From Pardosa pseudoannulata (lineage: Eukaryota > Arthropoda > Arachnida > Araneae > Lycosidae), in contig CM063501.1 in the NCBI GenBank assembly GCA_032207245.1, positions 77,114,186 through 77,178,185 of the forward strand: a stretch of 64,000 nucleotides of DNA, given 5' to 3'. A program made the position numbers and the translations under genes. Below, piece after piece: positions 12,960 to 22,744 of the stretch. The first letter of the stretch is position 1; the number at the start of each line of letters is the position of its first letter. The notes below the pieces were generated by a model. The model had not been told where the DNA came from. It searched no databases and saw only the letters and a program-made list of their open reading frames with translations.

Positions 12960-14680
12960 TACAAAACCACTGGTTATGGAGATTCCACACCATAAAGGTA
13001 GGGAACTTCGCTTCATATGAAGAAATAACACAAATACATTCAAACCTTACTCAAAAATCGAACCCAAACTCAATTTACTGGTGTTTTCTTCAAAAATATT
13101 AGCATAAGAACTTGTTTTTTATCCAAATTATTCCCTTTGAAAAAAAAATCTTTTATCTTAATATTATTAAGTTAACAATGCAAACAATGTATCTCCCGGT
13201 TTTATTCTTGCCTTACATTTAAGCCTTACTGAAAAATCAAACCCAAGCCCATTTTACTGAAATGTTTTCTTCAACAATATTAGCATAAGAACCTGTTTTT
13301 TTATCCAAATTATACCCTTTGAAAAAAAATCTTTTATCTTAGGATTATTAAGTTAACAACGCAAACAATACATTTGTTGGTTTTATTCAAGCCTTACTCG
13401 AAAATCAAACACAAATCCATTTTACTAATGTGTTTTCTTTAATATTACCAGTAAGAACCTTTTTATTCTCCAAATTATACCCTTTGAAAAAAATCTTTTA
13501 TTATTAAGTTAACAATATAAACAATGCATCACCCGATTTTAGTCTTGCTTTACATTCAAGCCTTACTCGAAAATCGAACCCAAACCCATTTTACTGAAGT
13601 GATTTCAACAATATTACCAGTAAGAACCTGTTTTTTCTCCAAATCATTCCCTTTGAAAAAAAATCTTTTATCTTAGGATTATTAAGTTAACAATGCAAAC
13701 AATGTATCTCCCGGTTTTATTCTTGCCTTACATTTAAGCCTTACTCAAAAATCAAACCCAAGCCCATTCTACTGAAGTATTTTCTTCAACAATATTATCA
13801 TAAGAACCTATTTTTTATCCAAATTATATCCTTTGAAAAAATTCTTTTATCTTAGGATTATTAATTTAACAATGCAAACAATACATTTGTTGGTTTTATT
13901 CAAGCCTTACTCGAAAATCAAACCCAAAACCATTTTACTGATGTGTTTTCTTCAATATTACCAGTAAGAACCTGTTTTTTCTCCAAATTATACCCTTTGA
14001 AAAAAATATTTTATTATTAAGTTAAGAATATAAACAATGCATCACCCGATTTTAGTCTTGCTTTACATTCAAGCCTTACTCAAAATTCGAGCCCAAACCC
14101 ATTTTACTAAAGTGATTTCTTCAACAATATTACCAGTAAGAACCTGTTTTTTCTCCAAATCATTCCCTTTGAAAAAAAAATCTTTTATCTTAACATTATA
14201 ACGTTAACAATACAAACAATGCATCTCTCGATTTCATTCTTGCTTTACATTCAAGCCTTACTCAAAAATCGAACCCAAGCCCATTTCACTGAAGTGTTTT
14301 CTTCAACAATATTAGAAGTAAGAACTTGTCTTTCCTTTGAAAAAAAATCTTTTATCTTACGATTATTAAATTAACAATGCAAACAATGCATTTCCCGATT
14401 TCATTTTTGCCTTACATTCAAGCCTTACTTGAAAATCGAACCCAAGCCTATTTCACTGAAGTGTTTTCTTCAACAATATTAGCAGTAAGAACCTGTTTTT
14501 CCTTTGAAAAAAAATCTTTTATCTTACGATTATTAAATTAACAATGCAAACAATGCATCTCCCGATTTCATTCTTGCCTTACATTCAAGCCTTACTCGAA
14601 ACTCGAACCCAAACCCATTTTACTGAAGTGTTTTCTTCAACAATAAGAGCAGTAAGAACCTGTTTTTTCTCCTTTAATCA
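12960..14680. repeat. Satellite, about 172-bp monomer, trimeric pattern
   Basis: The anchor AAGCCTTACT recurs at about 13042 (variant), 13221, 13389, 13558, 13736, 13902, 14071, 14252, 14420 and 14587. The spacings are 180, 168, 169, 178, 166, 169, 181, 168 and 167 bp. Monomers three apart resemble each other more than neighbours do (13389 with 13902; 13558 with 14071), which gives a higher-order period near 515 bp. Unit length and higher-order structure are typical of satellite DNA. No coding content is seen. Confidence 0.9.
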
Positions 14681-14914
14681 TTTAATACAATAAAACAGTA
14701 TACACTAACCTCGATCTATCGTTTTTTAAGGGGACAAAAATAGAAAACGATGTATGTGGGAAGGGGATGTAGAAATTCAGTAAAACATGTGGCTATGAGT
14801 ACATTAAATTGGAAATATTTAATGCTTTATAAAATATATAACTTTCATTTAAAATGTTACTTAATATTTTAAAGGTATTTTGTAATTTACACCTGATTTG
14901 TATAAATGGATATT
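14681..14914. other. Short spacer after the satellite
   Basis: No feature was recognised between the end of the satellite and the first SINE. Confidence 0.4.
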
Positions 14915-15055
14915 GAGTCCAAACGGGAAGTGCGCTTATTCTAAGGTTCGATTCCCTCTATAGCATAGACGTTTGTAGCCGTTCAGAATCTACTTTATGC
15001 AGTACGTCTTGGTCTCATTATCATTTCTAGACCGTAGTGCAATAAACCAAACCAA
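14915..15055 (+). mobile_element. tRNA-derived SINE, 5'-degraded copy
   Basis: A B-box-like motif (GGTTCGATTCC, 14945-14955) is followed by the family body: a GTAGCCGTTC(A/G)GAATC motif, a GCAGTA motif and a tail ending in CAAACCAAATCAA. The A-box region is degraded. It is the same family as the copies at 15118, 28910 and 38551 (minus). Confidence 0.75.
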
Positions 15056-15117
15056 ATCAAGCAGATATAGAGAAAGAGCGTTCTATCGCTTCTGCCTGTA
15101 CAAGTACACTAGTACTA

Positions 15118-15295
15118 CAGTCGAATGATGGCTGAATGGTAAAGCAGCTCTTCGATACCGGAGGTCGCGGGTTCGAATCTCGCTAATGGTATAGATGTTC
15201 GTAGCCGTTCGGAATCGGCTTTAAGCAGTAGATCGTGGTCTCGTTTGACTTCGAGTATCAAAGCCGTAGATCGTAGTGTTCCAAACAAAACCAAA
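15118..15295 (+). mobile_element. tRNA-derived SINE
   Basis: The head carries both RNA polymerase III promoter boxes: an A-box-like TGGCTGAATGGTAAAGC and a perfect B box GGTTCGAATC. The body reads GTAGCCGTTCGGAATCGGCT and the tail is AACAAAACCAAAC. A tRNA gene was considered, but the sequence between the boxes does not fold as a tRNA and the non-tRNA body is shared with three other loci. Confidence 0.85.
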
Positions 15296-15839
15296 CACTA
15301 TCACTGTAAATGTGAATGGACATAAATTACTTTGACTATAAGAAGGCTCCATGAGCTTCAGAAAAATCATAATCTATTTCGGTTTGTTTAATGTATCTCT
15401 TTCATGAGCTTGCATCTAGTCTGTGTACCAGTTTACCGGTGGTAATCTCACTAGTTGTTAGTGTGATGAGGCGATTTAGATCAGTAATATAATTGATTCA
15501 TTCATACAAGAAGTAAAATGCTCGGGATCTAAACCTGACCTCATCACTTTTTTGTAAAACGACAGAGGACCATAAATTTATATTTTACGGATATTGTTGT
15601 CTTTTACGGTGGTCTCGGAAGGGGTTCTGATCCCAGTCCCAGATTAGAATCCCGTCTCCGTACTTGACATTAAATAAGAATGTACCTTTGTGAGTTATTT
15701 ATGAGTCCCTAAGGGACAGTGCCCCTTAGGGACCAAAGCAGACCAATGAGATTCTTACAACTATCCCGATTGGACGATAAGAAGGAAGAGGGGACAAGAT
15801 TAAAATAAATAAATATGAAAAATCTAAAAATTTAGAAGA
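15296..15839. other. Spacer with a GC-rich stem-loop
   Basis: No gene is seen. At 15705-15733 the arms GTCCCTAAGGG and CCCTTAGGGAC can pair across a short loop. This lies upstream of the G+A-rich minisatellite and may belong to the same uncharacterised element. Confidence 0.5.
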
Positions 15840-16085
15840 TGTTCGGATGTCTCAGAGAAGGTGTTCGATAGTCGAGACGAGTCTAGAGGAGAGTCCGACA
15901 GAAAGTGTGTTCGAGAGTCGAGACGAGGAGAGAGTCCGATAGAAAGTGTTCGATAGTCGAGACGAAGAAAGGAGTCCGACAGAAGACGTTCGGAAGTCCG
16001 ACAGAAGGTGTTCGATAGTCTAGACTAGGAGAGAAGTCCGACGGAACGAATTCGAGAGTCCAGTCAAGTCCGACGGGAAATGTTC
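15840..16085. repeat. G+A-rich short tandem repeat
   Basis: Four to five irregular copies of a 45-65 bp unit contain GTGTTCGATAGTCGAGACGA and AGTCCGACAGAA. The base composition is far richer in G and C than the surroundings. Overlapping 103-codon (minus) and 74-codon (plus) frames arise from the repeat and are not credible proteins. It might be the internal repeat of an LTR, but no termini were seen. Confidence 0.7.
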
Positions 16086-17040
16086 CTACATCAAATAGCA
16101 CGGCCGCACCCCAAACACTCAAGAGGAAACCCCGGACCAGACGGACGAAATATCCATAGATACCCATCAACCAGCAGTGTTCCGGGCACACCATCTTTAC
16201 TCCCCAAAGGTACCCCCTTTTACATCCATTTTGAAATTGAGATTAGGCATTCTCTCTATTTACAAAATTACATAAGTATTAAAAAATTGTCAGAACTAAT
16301 TTAGAAGATGTTGACAAAGCTTAATTTATGAAAATTAGCATCAGTTTTGTATGTACATAGATGTATATATATTATAATAAATTTACTTTTTTTATATTAA
16401 GCTAGTTTCGGATGCTGTTAATTTAGCTTTTAGTTTATCTCCATATTTATGTCTGTAGTTTCTCAGAACCTGTGGTTAAATTTAGTACAAAATACTTTAC
16501 ACAACGCAATCAAAATAAAATCACCACTATACATTTGATCACAGGTTGATACTCAAATATAAACGAGGACTACACGACAGTTAGGTTACTAACACTTTCG
16601 TAATCAAAGAAAAATCACTGATGACCTTTACATATACTTGTAAACACACACACAAATAAAAGACTCATTTTTGCAGTTTCTAAATTTCACAAAATGATAC
16701 TTCCAGAAAGACAAAGCGAAGATTTCACGGAGGTAGAATACGAGAAAACTAAGAATTTGATAAAAAAAAAAAAAAAAAAAAAATAGCATTGGTTCTATGG
16801 AAACAAAGTCGGGACTAGATGAATAGAACGATGAATGAGGAAACGATAAATCGAGGTTCTTCTAATCAACACTGACCAGTAATATTTCCTTTATGATTCT
16901 TATTAGAAAGGAAAGAACAAAGCTTAAAAAATATGTGACGCTAACTTGCAAAAGAAAATCATGTATAAAAATTTGATTGATAATTCCTAAATGTACTTAT
17001 TTTTTTCGCAACCCACTGATATCTATACATTGTCTGAAAA
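16086..17040. other. Spacer without recognised gene
   Basis: An A-rich homopolymer lies at about 16763-16783. No coding region or element terminus was recognised. Confidence 0.4.
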
Positions 17041-17220
17041 ACAAAGAAAGTTTCTTTAAGAAAATTTCTTTGTTACTTTTAAAATTTCTGTATAGTTAAT
17101 TTTAAATTAACTATATAGAAATTTTTAAAGTAAACTTTTTAAAAAATATTTCTCATACTTCTTTTTTTTTATTTTTTTTTATTTTTTTTTATTTTTTTTT
17201 TTTTTTTTTTTTATTTTTTG
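17041..17220. repeat. Nested inverted repeats and T-rich tract
   Basis: An imperfect palindrome spans 17041-17073. Next to it, 17075-17102 pairs with 17104-17131 with two mismatches in 28. A T-rich tract with regularly spaced A residues follows at 17159-17216. The hairpins could be the remains of a fold-back element. Confidence 0.7.
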
Positions 17221-17994
17221 TAAAAATAAATAAGATGGTTCACAACGTCGTAAAAGAATTTATTGATAAAAATGTAAATGAAGATTAATGTTTAAATATG
17301 ATACTAGATGGCGACACTTGACAAGTTTGATTTTCTCTTAGATTTCATATATTTGGATGAAAATGGAACTTTTAAAGAACGTTCTTACTATTGCAGTTCA
17401 GTTATAAACTACTATCACACCGTGAATTTATTTTTACAATACACTAAACCCTTTACTAGTGCAGTTGAGATTTTAAGAAAATTGAGATGCATGTGTAGTC
17501 TAGAGAACTCTAGAGGATATTTTTTTTCTCTTTTAAATAGCCCTCTCGCTTTTAATTAAAATTGAAATTAACCGAAGGGCTGGGAGTTCGACGCAAGAGT
17601 CAGCCAAAGATATGACAAGTGGATCGGGACAGCCAAGTTTAGTGCTACAGTGTCAGGTAAAAATTACTTGGTCCACTGGCATTAATCTATTCACTAATAT
17701 ATTAACTAAACCTATTTAAGTAATCGTGAGCTCGCGTCGATTCACCATGTTAAACAATGGAAGGTGAAATACAACAAAAATTACATCAATCAATACAGAT
17801 TTTGAACACACATATTGCAGATCTAATAAATAATATTTATTTGTTTCTATTTGTATGGTCTTTTACTTTTTAAAATCATTAACAATACTCGGTAAAAATA
17901 TACAATCACATTGCATTATTCAGACAATAATGTTTGTTCTCACTTTATTGTAATGGACAGTAAATAGCCTGATTTAAGCATGAAAAAATTATTC
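17221..17994. other. Spacer; left end of a possible TIR-bounded block
   Basis: An 83-codon frame (17308-17559) has no recognisable domain and is not called. The 17-mer AGTGGATCGGGACAGCC at 17618-17634 is the exact reverse complement of 20338-20354, so the two may be ends of one 2.7-kb block. Confidence 0.45.
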
Positions 17995-18261
17995 ATTGAA
18001 ATATTATTCAATATAGTAATTTAGAAGCTTATAATTTTCTATCAAAGAATATTCAAGAAGAATTCTTATTTACTCTTTACCAAGTGAAATAATTATTCGA
18101 TATTGTTGTATACTTTTGAGAAGAATAGTAAAATTTAAACTTATGAATATTCTTTGACAGAAAAATGTAAGTTTCTAAATTATTATATTGAATAATATTT
18201 TTTCAAAACAATGTTTTTATCTTTAAAAATCAGGCTGTTTACTGCCCATTATAGACAGCTT
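17995..18261. repeat. Array B fragment, left of insertion
   Basis: The sequence matches the array B unit from its inverted-repeat core to the stretch ending in CATTATAGACAGCTT. There the similarity stops abruptly and the palindrome-rich insertion begins. Confidence 0.85.
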
Positions 18262-19616
18262 CCCAGCTAGCAAAGTAACGTTGGGCCAACGTTGTACTGC
18301 ATACGTTGGGGCAACGTTGAAATGACACGTTGGCCAACCGTTGGCCAACGGTTGGTTAATGGTTGGCTAATGGTTGTTGTTTACATAATGCCAACGAAAT
18401 ACTACGATGGGCCAACTGAATTCCAATGTTTATTATTTCTGTTTATTATTTTGCTATACTGTATAATAAAGAATGGGCATGTGCTATTACTTTGAAATAA
18501 GCTGATGTTTTTATAACATCAAGTCATAAGTCATTTTTTAATTTTACAAGAGTTGAAAAATAGAAAATAGATATAAAAAAAGAATGAGGTTATTTTCGTC
18601 CACACCACACATTTCATATAATACTTACTCTGCGACAATCCATTTATTCCTTTGAAATCTGTATAAATTTTTTTAATGATACAAACTGTTTCTTAAATAA
18701 GAAAAACGAAAATTTCCCCTTCTGAGAGCTAAAAATGGATAATTGAAGAAAAGCACAACACAACAGAGGTTTAAAAAATATACATATTTTAGTTATTTTT
18801 CTTTTATTTACAATTTTTTTTTATTTAAATTCGACTACCATTTCCATCTACCAAAGTTTTCTACATTTTCTCTGGATTCAATTTCATGGCATCTGAAACA
18901 CAAATAAGTAACTTGAAAAGTATATATTAAAAATGTTTTAATGTTACCACATACATTTCCTTTTATCCTTTTAGCTTTTTTAAAGGATTCGAAGATAATT
19001 TTAATATGTAAAAAAATAAAGAAAAACATAATTACATCTAGTATATAAAATTAAGTTATAAAGTAAACAAGTTTTATAACTATGATAAAGTGAAATCCAT
19101 AATATTTACATATTATCATTATACAACTTTATTGTTATCCTTAAGAGAAGACACAAAAAAGTAAACTAACGCTAATTTAAATCAGCATGCTTTAAAAAAA
19201 TTAAGTCAACTATCTTTAATTGACTTAAAATTTTACTATTTTCTTAAATCTGTACTAAAAGGCATTAAAAATGAAAGTATACCAAAACACCGTGTTTATA
19301 CTAGTGTACTAAAACACCGTGTATATACTTTTGTAAATGGTACGTTACTATTAAAATCACAAAAGAGAAACTACAGTTCAGATAGCCAAATATCGTTTTC
19401 TTCAGGAATAAATAAATAATAATGAGGGCATATATGATAGAACACAAAAATATCAAAAGAACTTACCTTGCAAATTTGAAATCCTGCAGCGATGGCGCGG
19501 TAACCCTAAACATGGCGGCTGATACACAACTTTCTCTGTTGGCGGAGCTTCTGCACATGCTCGTAGATATAGGCGGTTATTTTTATATTTCTTAGCCAAT
19601 GGTATGCCGATATTTG
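18262..19616. mobile_element. Unclassified insertion with palindromic left end
   Basis: This 1.36-kb segment lies between two array B fragments and is unlike both. Its left edge starts CCCAGCTAGCAAAGTAACG and runs into clustered GTTGGCCAAC motifs, including a perfect 22-bp palindrome at 18334-18355. The right edge, near 19616, has no matching inverted terminus and I see no target duplication, so the superfamily is unknown. It carries the candidate two-exon gene on the minus strand. A host segment moved into the array is an alternative explanation. Confidence 0.5.
18834..19513 (-). CDS. Candidate two-exon gene, 34-residue peptide
   Basis: Product not recognised. Exon 1 coding part is 19467-19513 and exon 2 is 18835-18892, joined across a 574-bp intron. 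The start lies in a perfect Kozak context (GCCGCCATGT). The donor reads CAAG|GTAAGT; the acceptor follows a pyrimidine-rich stretch ending TTTCAG. Joining restores one frame of 34 codons that begins MFRVTAPSLQ and ends FGRWKW, with the split codon read as Arg. AATAAA occurs within about 20 bases after the stop. GC-rich sequence upstream of the start contains a CGCCATGTT (YY1-like) motif. The peptide has no clear signal or membrane segment. The concordant signals favour a real transcript; the shortness argues for caution. It could also be one end of a longer gene with exons I did not find. Confidence 0.4.
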
Positions 19617-20150
19617 TGCAAGATTTACAAAGTGAAATAACTATTCAATATTGCTGCATACTTTTGAGAGGAATAGTAAAATTTAAACTTATGAATATTC
19701 TTTGATAGAAAAATGTAAGTTTCTAAATTATTATATTGAATAACATTTTTCCAGAACAATTGTTTATCTTTAAAAATCAGACTGTTTACTGCCCACTATA
19801 GACAGCTTGAGGTATAAAGTTTATAATTGGAAAAATTGATCTTAAAAACTTAAAATAATAAAAAAATAAAAAGGTAATAAAAAATTGACAGTTAAAAACA
19901 AAAATTAATTTTAAAAATTGTCAAAAATGTAAATAAAATATTAGAAATGAATATCAGAAATAAAATAAAATATTAAAGTATAATAATAAAATATTAAAAT
20001 AATAATAATAAATATAAATATTAAAATATAATAAAATATTAGAAATGAATATCAGAAATAAAATAAAATATTAAAGTATAATAATAAAATATTAAAATAA
20101 TAATAATAAATATAAATATTAAAATATAATAAAATATTAGAAATATTAGC
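19617..20150. repeat. Array B fragment, right of insertion
   Basis: Array B sequence resumes at the AAGTGAAATAA segment, so 180 bases already seen at 18080-18261 are present again. It runs on through the A-rich end of the unit. A 98-bp sub-repeat (TTAGAAATGAATATCAG at 19941 and 20039) is duplicated in tandem near the right end. Confidence 0.85.
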
Positions 20151-20389
20151 ATTTCTCGGGCTCATTTCTTAGCAAAATTTAATTTTTTTACTTAAAGCGA
20201 CAAAAACTAACAAAAATGAAAATAAAAAATTTAAAATTCAAAAAACAAAAAATAAAAAGGAGGAAATATAAAATTAACTTAAAATATTGTGAAAAATGTA
20301 AGGAAAATAATACAAAAACTGTTCAAGATCATAAACTGGCTGTCCCGATCCACTCGTAAGCTATGTCGGGTTTATTAACGGTTTCTGGT

Positions 20390-20775
20390 TGGTTGGTTGG
20401 TGTTTACTGGCGCAAGATCCTAGTGAGGATATGCTGCGCCAAACAAATGAGCACATAAAACAAAGATATTCAAATTAAAAGTAAGAGAAATTACTAATAA
20501 AAAATTAAGAAAAAACAAGCGATAAACGATGAAGGATAAAATTTACATTAAAAAATTTTAAAGCATTAAATGAGGTTTAAAACATTGATGCAGATGAGAA
20601 ATTCAAAGAGTTTGGGATGAGGAGTTTTGCCTAAAAGTTCATTCAATGCAGGAGGATAAGTTTTAAAATATATATAGTAAAAACGTTTTAATGCACACGA
20701 AGTTAAAATATGATGAACAATGAGATGAGTATAACAAAAGGAATATTTTGGAGTAGGCTCAGATAGTAATGAAGG
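20390..20775 (-). mobile_element. 3' end of a non-LTR retrotransposon (5'-truncated)
   Basis: Read on the minus strand, the segment translates to a Cys/His-containing stretch (CEPTPKYSFCYTHLIVHHIL) followed by LNELLGKTPHPKLFEFL. I recognise these as the C-terminal end of Jockey/I-type reverse transcriptase polyproteins in arthropods. A 3' UTR with TTGCGCCAGTAAACACC follows, then a short ACCA repeat tail. The 5' part is absent, as expected for target-primed insertions. Assignment rests on remembered family patterns, not a search. Confidence 0.65.
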
Positions 20776-21828
20776 TTTCTGGGGCCCGCGTAATAGGTTC
20801 GTGGTCGCAGTTCGTGGTTTTGAGATATGACTTAAAATAGCAGAACCAGCTGTCTACGCCCCTGCCCGCAACAAAAGTTTACTCTTTTAAAATCTCTATT
20901 TTTTTACTTTAGTTTACTATATTTTTAACTTTAATGCGCATTAAAAATTTTGCATCCAACATTTTGAAAAAAAATTCAAAAATTCTTAGAGAACTTTAAA
21001 GAATTCATGAAGAATTTTAAAGAACATTTAAAATACTCTAAATCTTTTTGTATTTTTATTTTTACTGGGAAACGAAAGAGGTAATTGAAAAAAAGATACT
21101 GATTCAATTATATTAAAATTTAAATATGATTATTTTTATACATTTTAAATTTAAAAAATAAAGCTTCAAATTTTTAAGAATTATTCTTATGGTAAATAAT
21201 TTTTGTCCAAGCATATATTTGAGGACATAATTTCATTATAAAATGTACATTAATAAGAGAATTAGAATTTTGTCTCTTAGACTCCAACAGATTTGTTCTC
21301 CTGAAATGTAACATCAAAATTCCTCATGCAATATACCGCGTGATATGATCTTTACATTCATAACGCTTTTACTGTTAGAGATAATTTGCATTCAGTTCTT
21401 GTTACGTAACCACTGTCTTTTGTGCCGCATCAGTGATTTTACAAACTGGTATAAAGTTCAGCAACAGGTTGTATTACGCTTGGATTGATGTGCACCTTCT
21501 CTGTTGGAAACAAGATTTACGGAGCTCCTCAGCCAGAGATGAGTAAACTTTTGCTGATCCAGAATCTAAAGATGCAGTTTACGTTACACTTGGTTCTCTT
21601 TCCAGATTTGGCGCCTTTTTGCTAATTTGGGCGAGATATTTGATGTGGTGGGGAAAACCAACGGTTACGGGAAAATAAAATAACATTTAAATAATATTCA
21701 AAATTCTATTAAATAAAGCTTAAAATAATATTTTATTTTACCATAACCCTAAAAAATTTATTCCATTGTGCTTAAAGTGTTATAAAACTATTAAGTATAC
21801 CACCATTTTCTATTTGGAGTTGTATAAT
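20776..21828. other. Spacer without recognised gene
   Basis: Mixed sequence, AT-rich with a moderately GC-rich portion at 21420-21660. No frame or splice pattern convinced me. Confidence 0.4.
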
Positions 21829-22634
21829 TGTACCGATGTACTTTCCCACGATGGTCAGCACGTGCATACACAGCTGTGGAATAAATTTCCAAGAAGAATT
21901 TAGGTGCAGCTGTTGACTTCGAGTTTTAGTGAAGACCCCTGCGGAGAAGTTATAGATCACAGAGTGGCACAAGTGTAATGGTCAAGCCCAGACAGGGATG
22001 TAGCCGTAAGATATGGAGGCATGGGTAAGCAATAATATCAACTTTCACCAATGAGCGCCCACCTGCTGATGTGGGAAAATTTCACCAACAAGTGATTGGC
22101 AAGGAGAAAAAAAGGGGCGTTGAACCGAGGTGAGAAGTTGTGAAAGAATATTGGAAAGAAGAGTCGATGTCGGGATTCAAGAGTTGCTGAACATCCAAAT
22201 CCTGTGAGCAAGCCTGGGCCAGCAATCTATTCCCGAACCCGCATGCGTATGATCGACGCCAGCATAGACGTTCAGCAAAATAACGGCCGCTACGCCAGTA
22301 CCAAAGTCCTGTATGCCCCCAAGCCCTCACCGACGTCCAGCCTGTTGACAGCCCCAGCCTTCTTCCCTGTAATTACTGGAGGTAAACTTAATAATATTCA
22401 TAATTATTACCTGGTCTCATAATCTTTTGATAAGGAATACTATTTCAAGACTATTGATGAATAGAAAAACCAAATATGTTAAAAACTAAGAAAGTGATGT
22501 ATTAATTTGTAAATATTGTACATAATAAACGTTTTAGTTTGAATATTAGATATTTTCCTATAATTTCATAGCGTATATTTTACTGTTTCCCCTTTGAGAA
22601 AGAACACTAGTGTTTGTGTAAGTACATTAAAACA
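21829..22634 (+). mobile_element. Solo LTR, short form
   Basis: The segment begins TGTACCGATGTAC and ends AAAACA (TG...CA form). It is flanked by the perfect 5-bp direct repeat ATAAT on both sides (21824-21828 and 22635-22639). It is similar over its whole length to the segment at 61751-63020. AATAAA (about 22525-22530) is a likely LTR poly(A) signal. No second LTR lies nearby, so it is a solo LTR from recombination. Frames of 72-82 codons inside it are not conserved with the other copy. Confidence 0.8.
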
Positions 22635-22744
22635 ATAATAATGTTCAGGATGCCGCTGTTTGTCATTGGTGTTGAAGATGTTGCCATAGTCGTAATATAT
22701 ATTCTGTCAAATGTGTAGTAAATAATATTTTTTATAAAATTTTA

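Noticed and set aside
12960..14680. CRISPR-like array
   Set aside because: The whole 172-bp monomer is repeated with no unique spacers, and the genome is eukaryotic.
15118..15200. tRNA gene
   Set aside because: A and B boxes are present, but no cloverleaf can be drawn and the following body is shared with three other SINE copies.
15883..16194. 103-codon minus-strand frame
   Set aside because: It is generated by the GC-richer short tandem repeat; the peptide is internally repetitive.
17308..17559. 83-codon frame as a gene
   Set aside because: No domain, splice context or conservation visible; length is expected by chance in AT-rich DNA of this size.
22204..22422. 72-codon frame
   Set aside because: Inside the solo LTR; not conserved in the second LTR copy.
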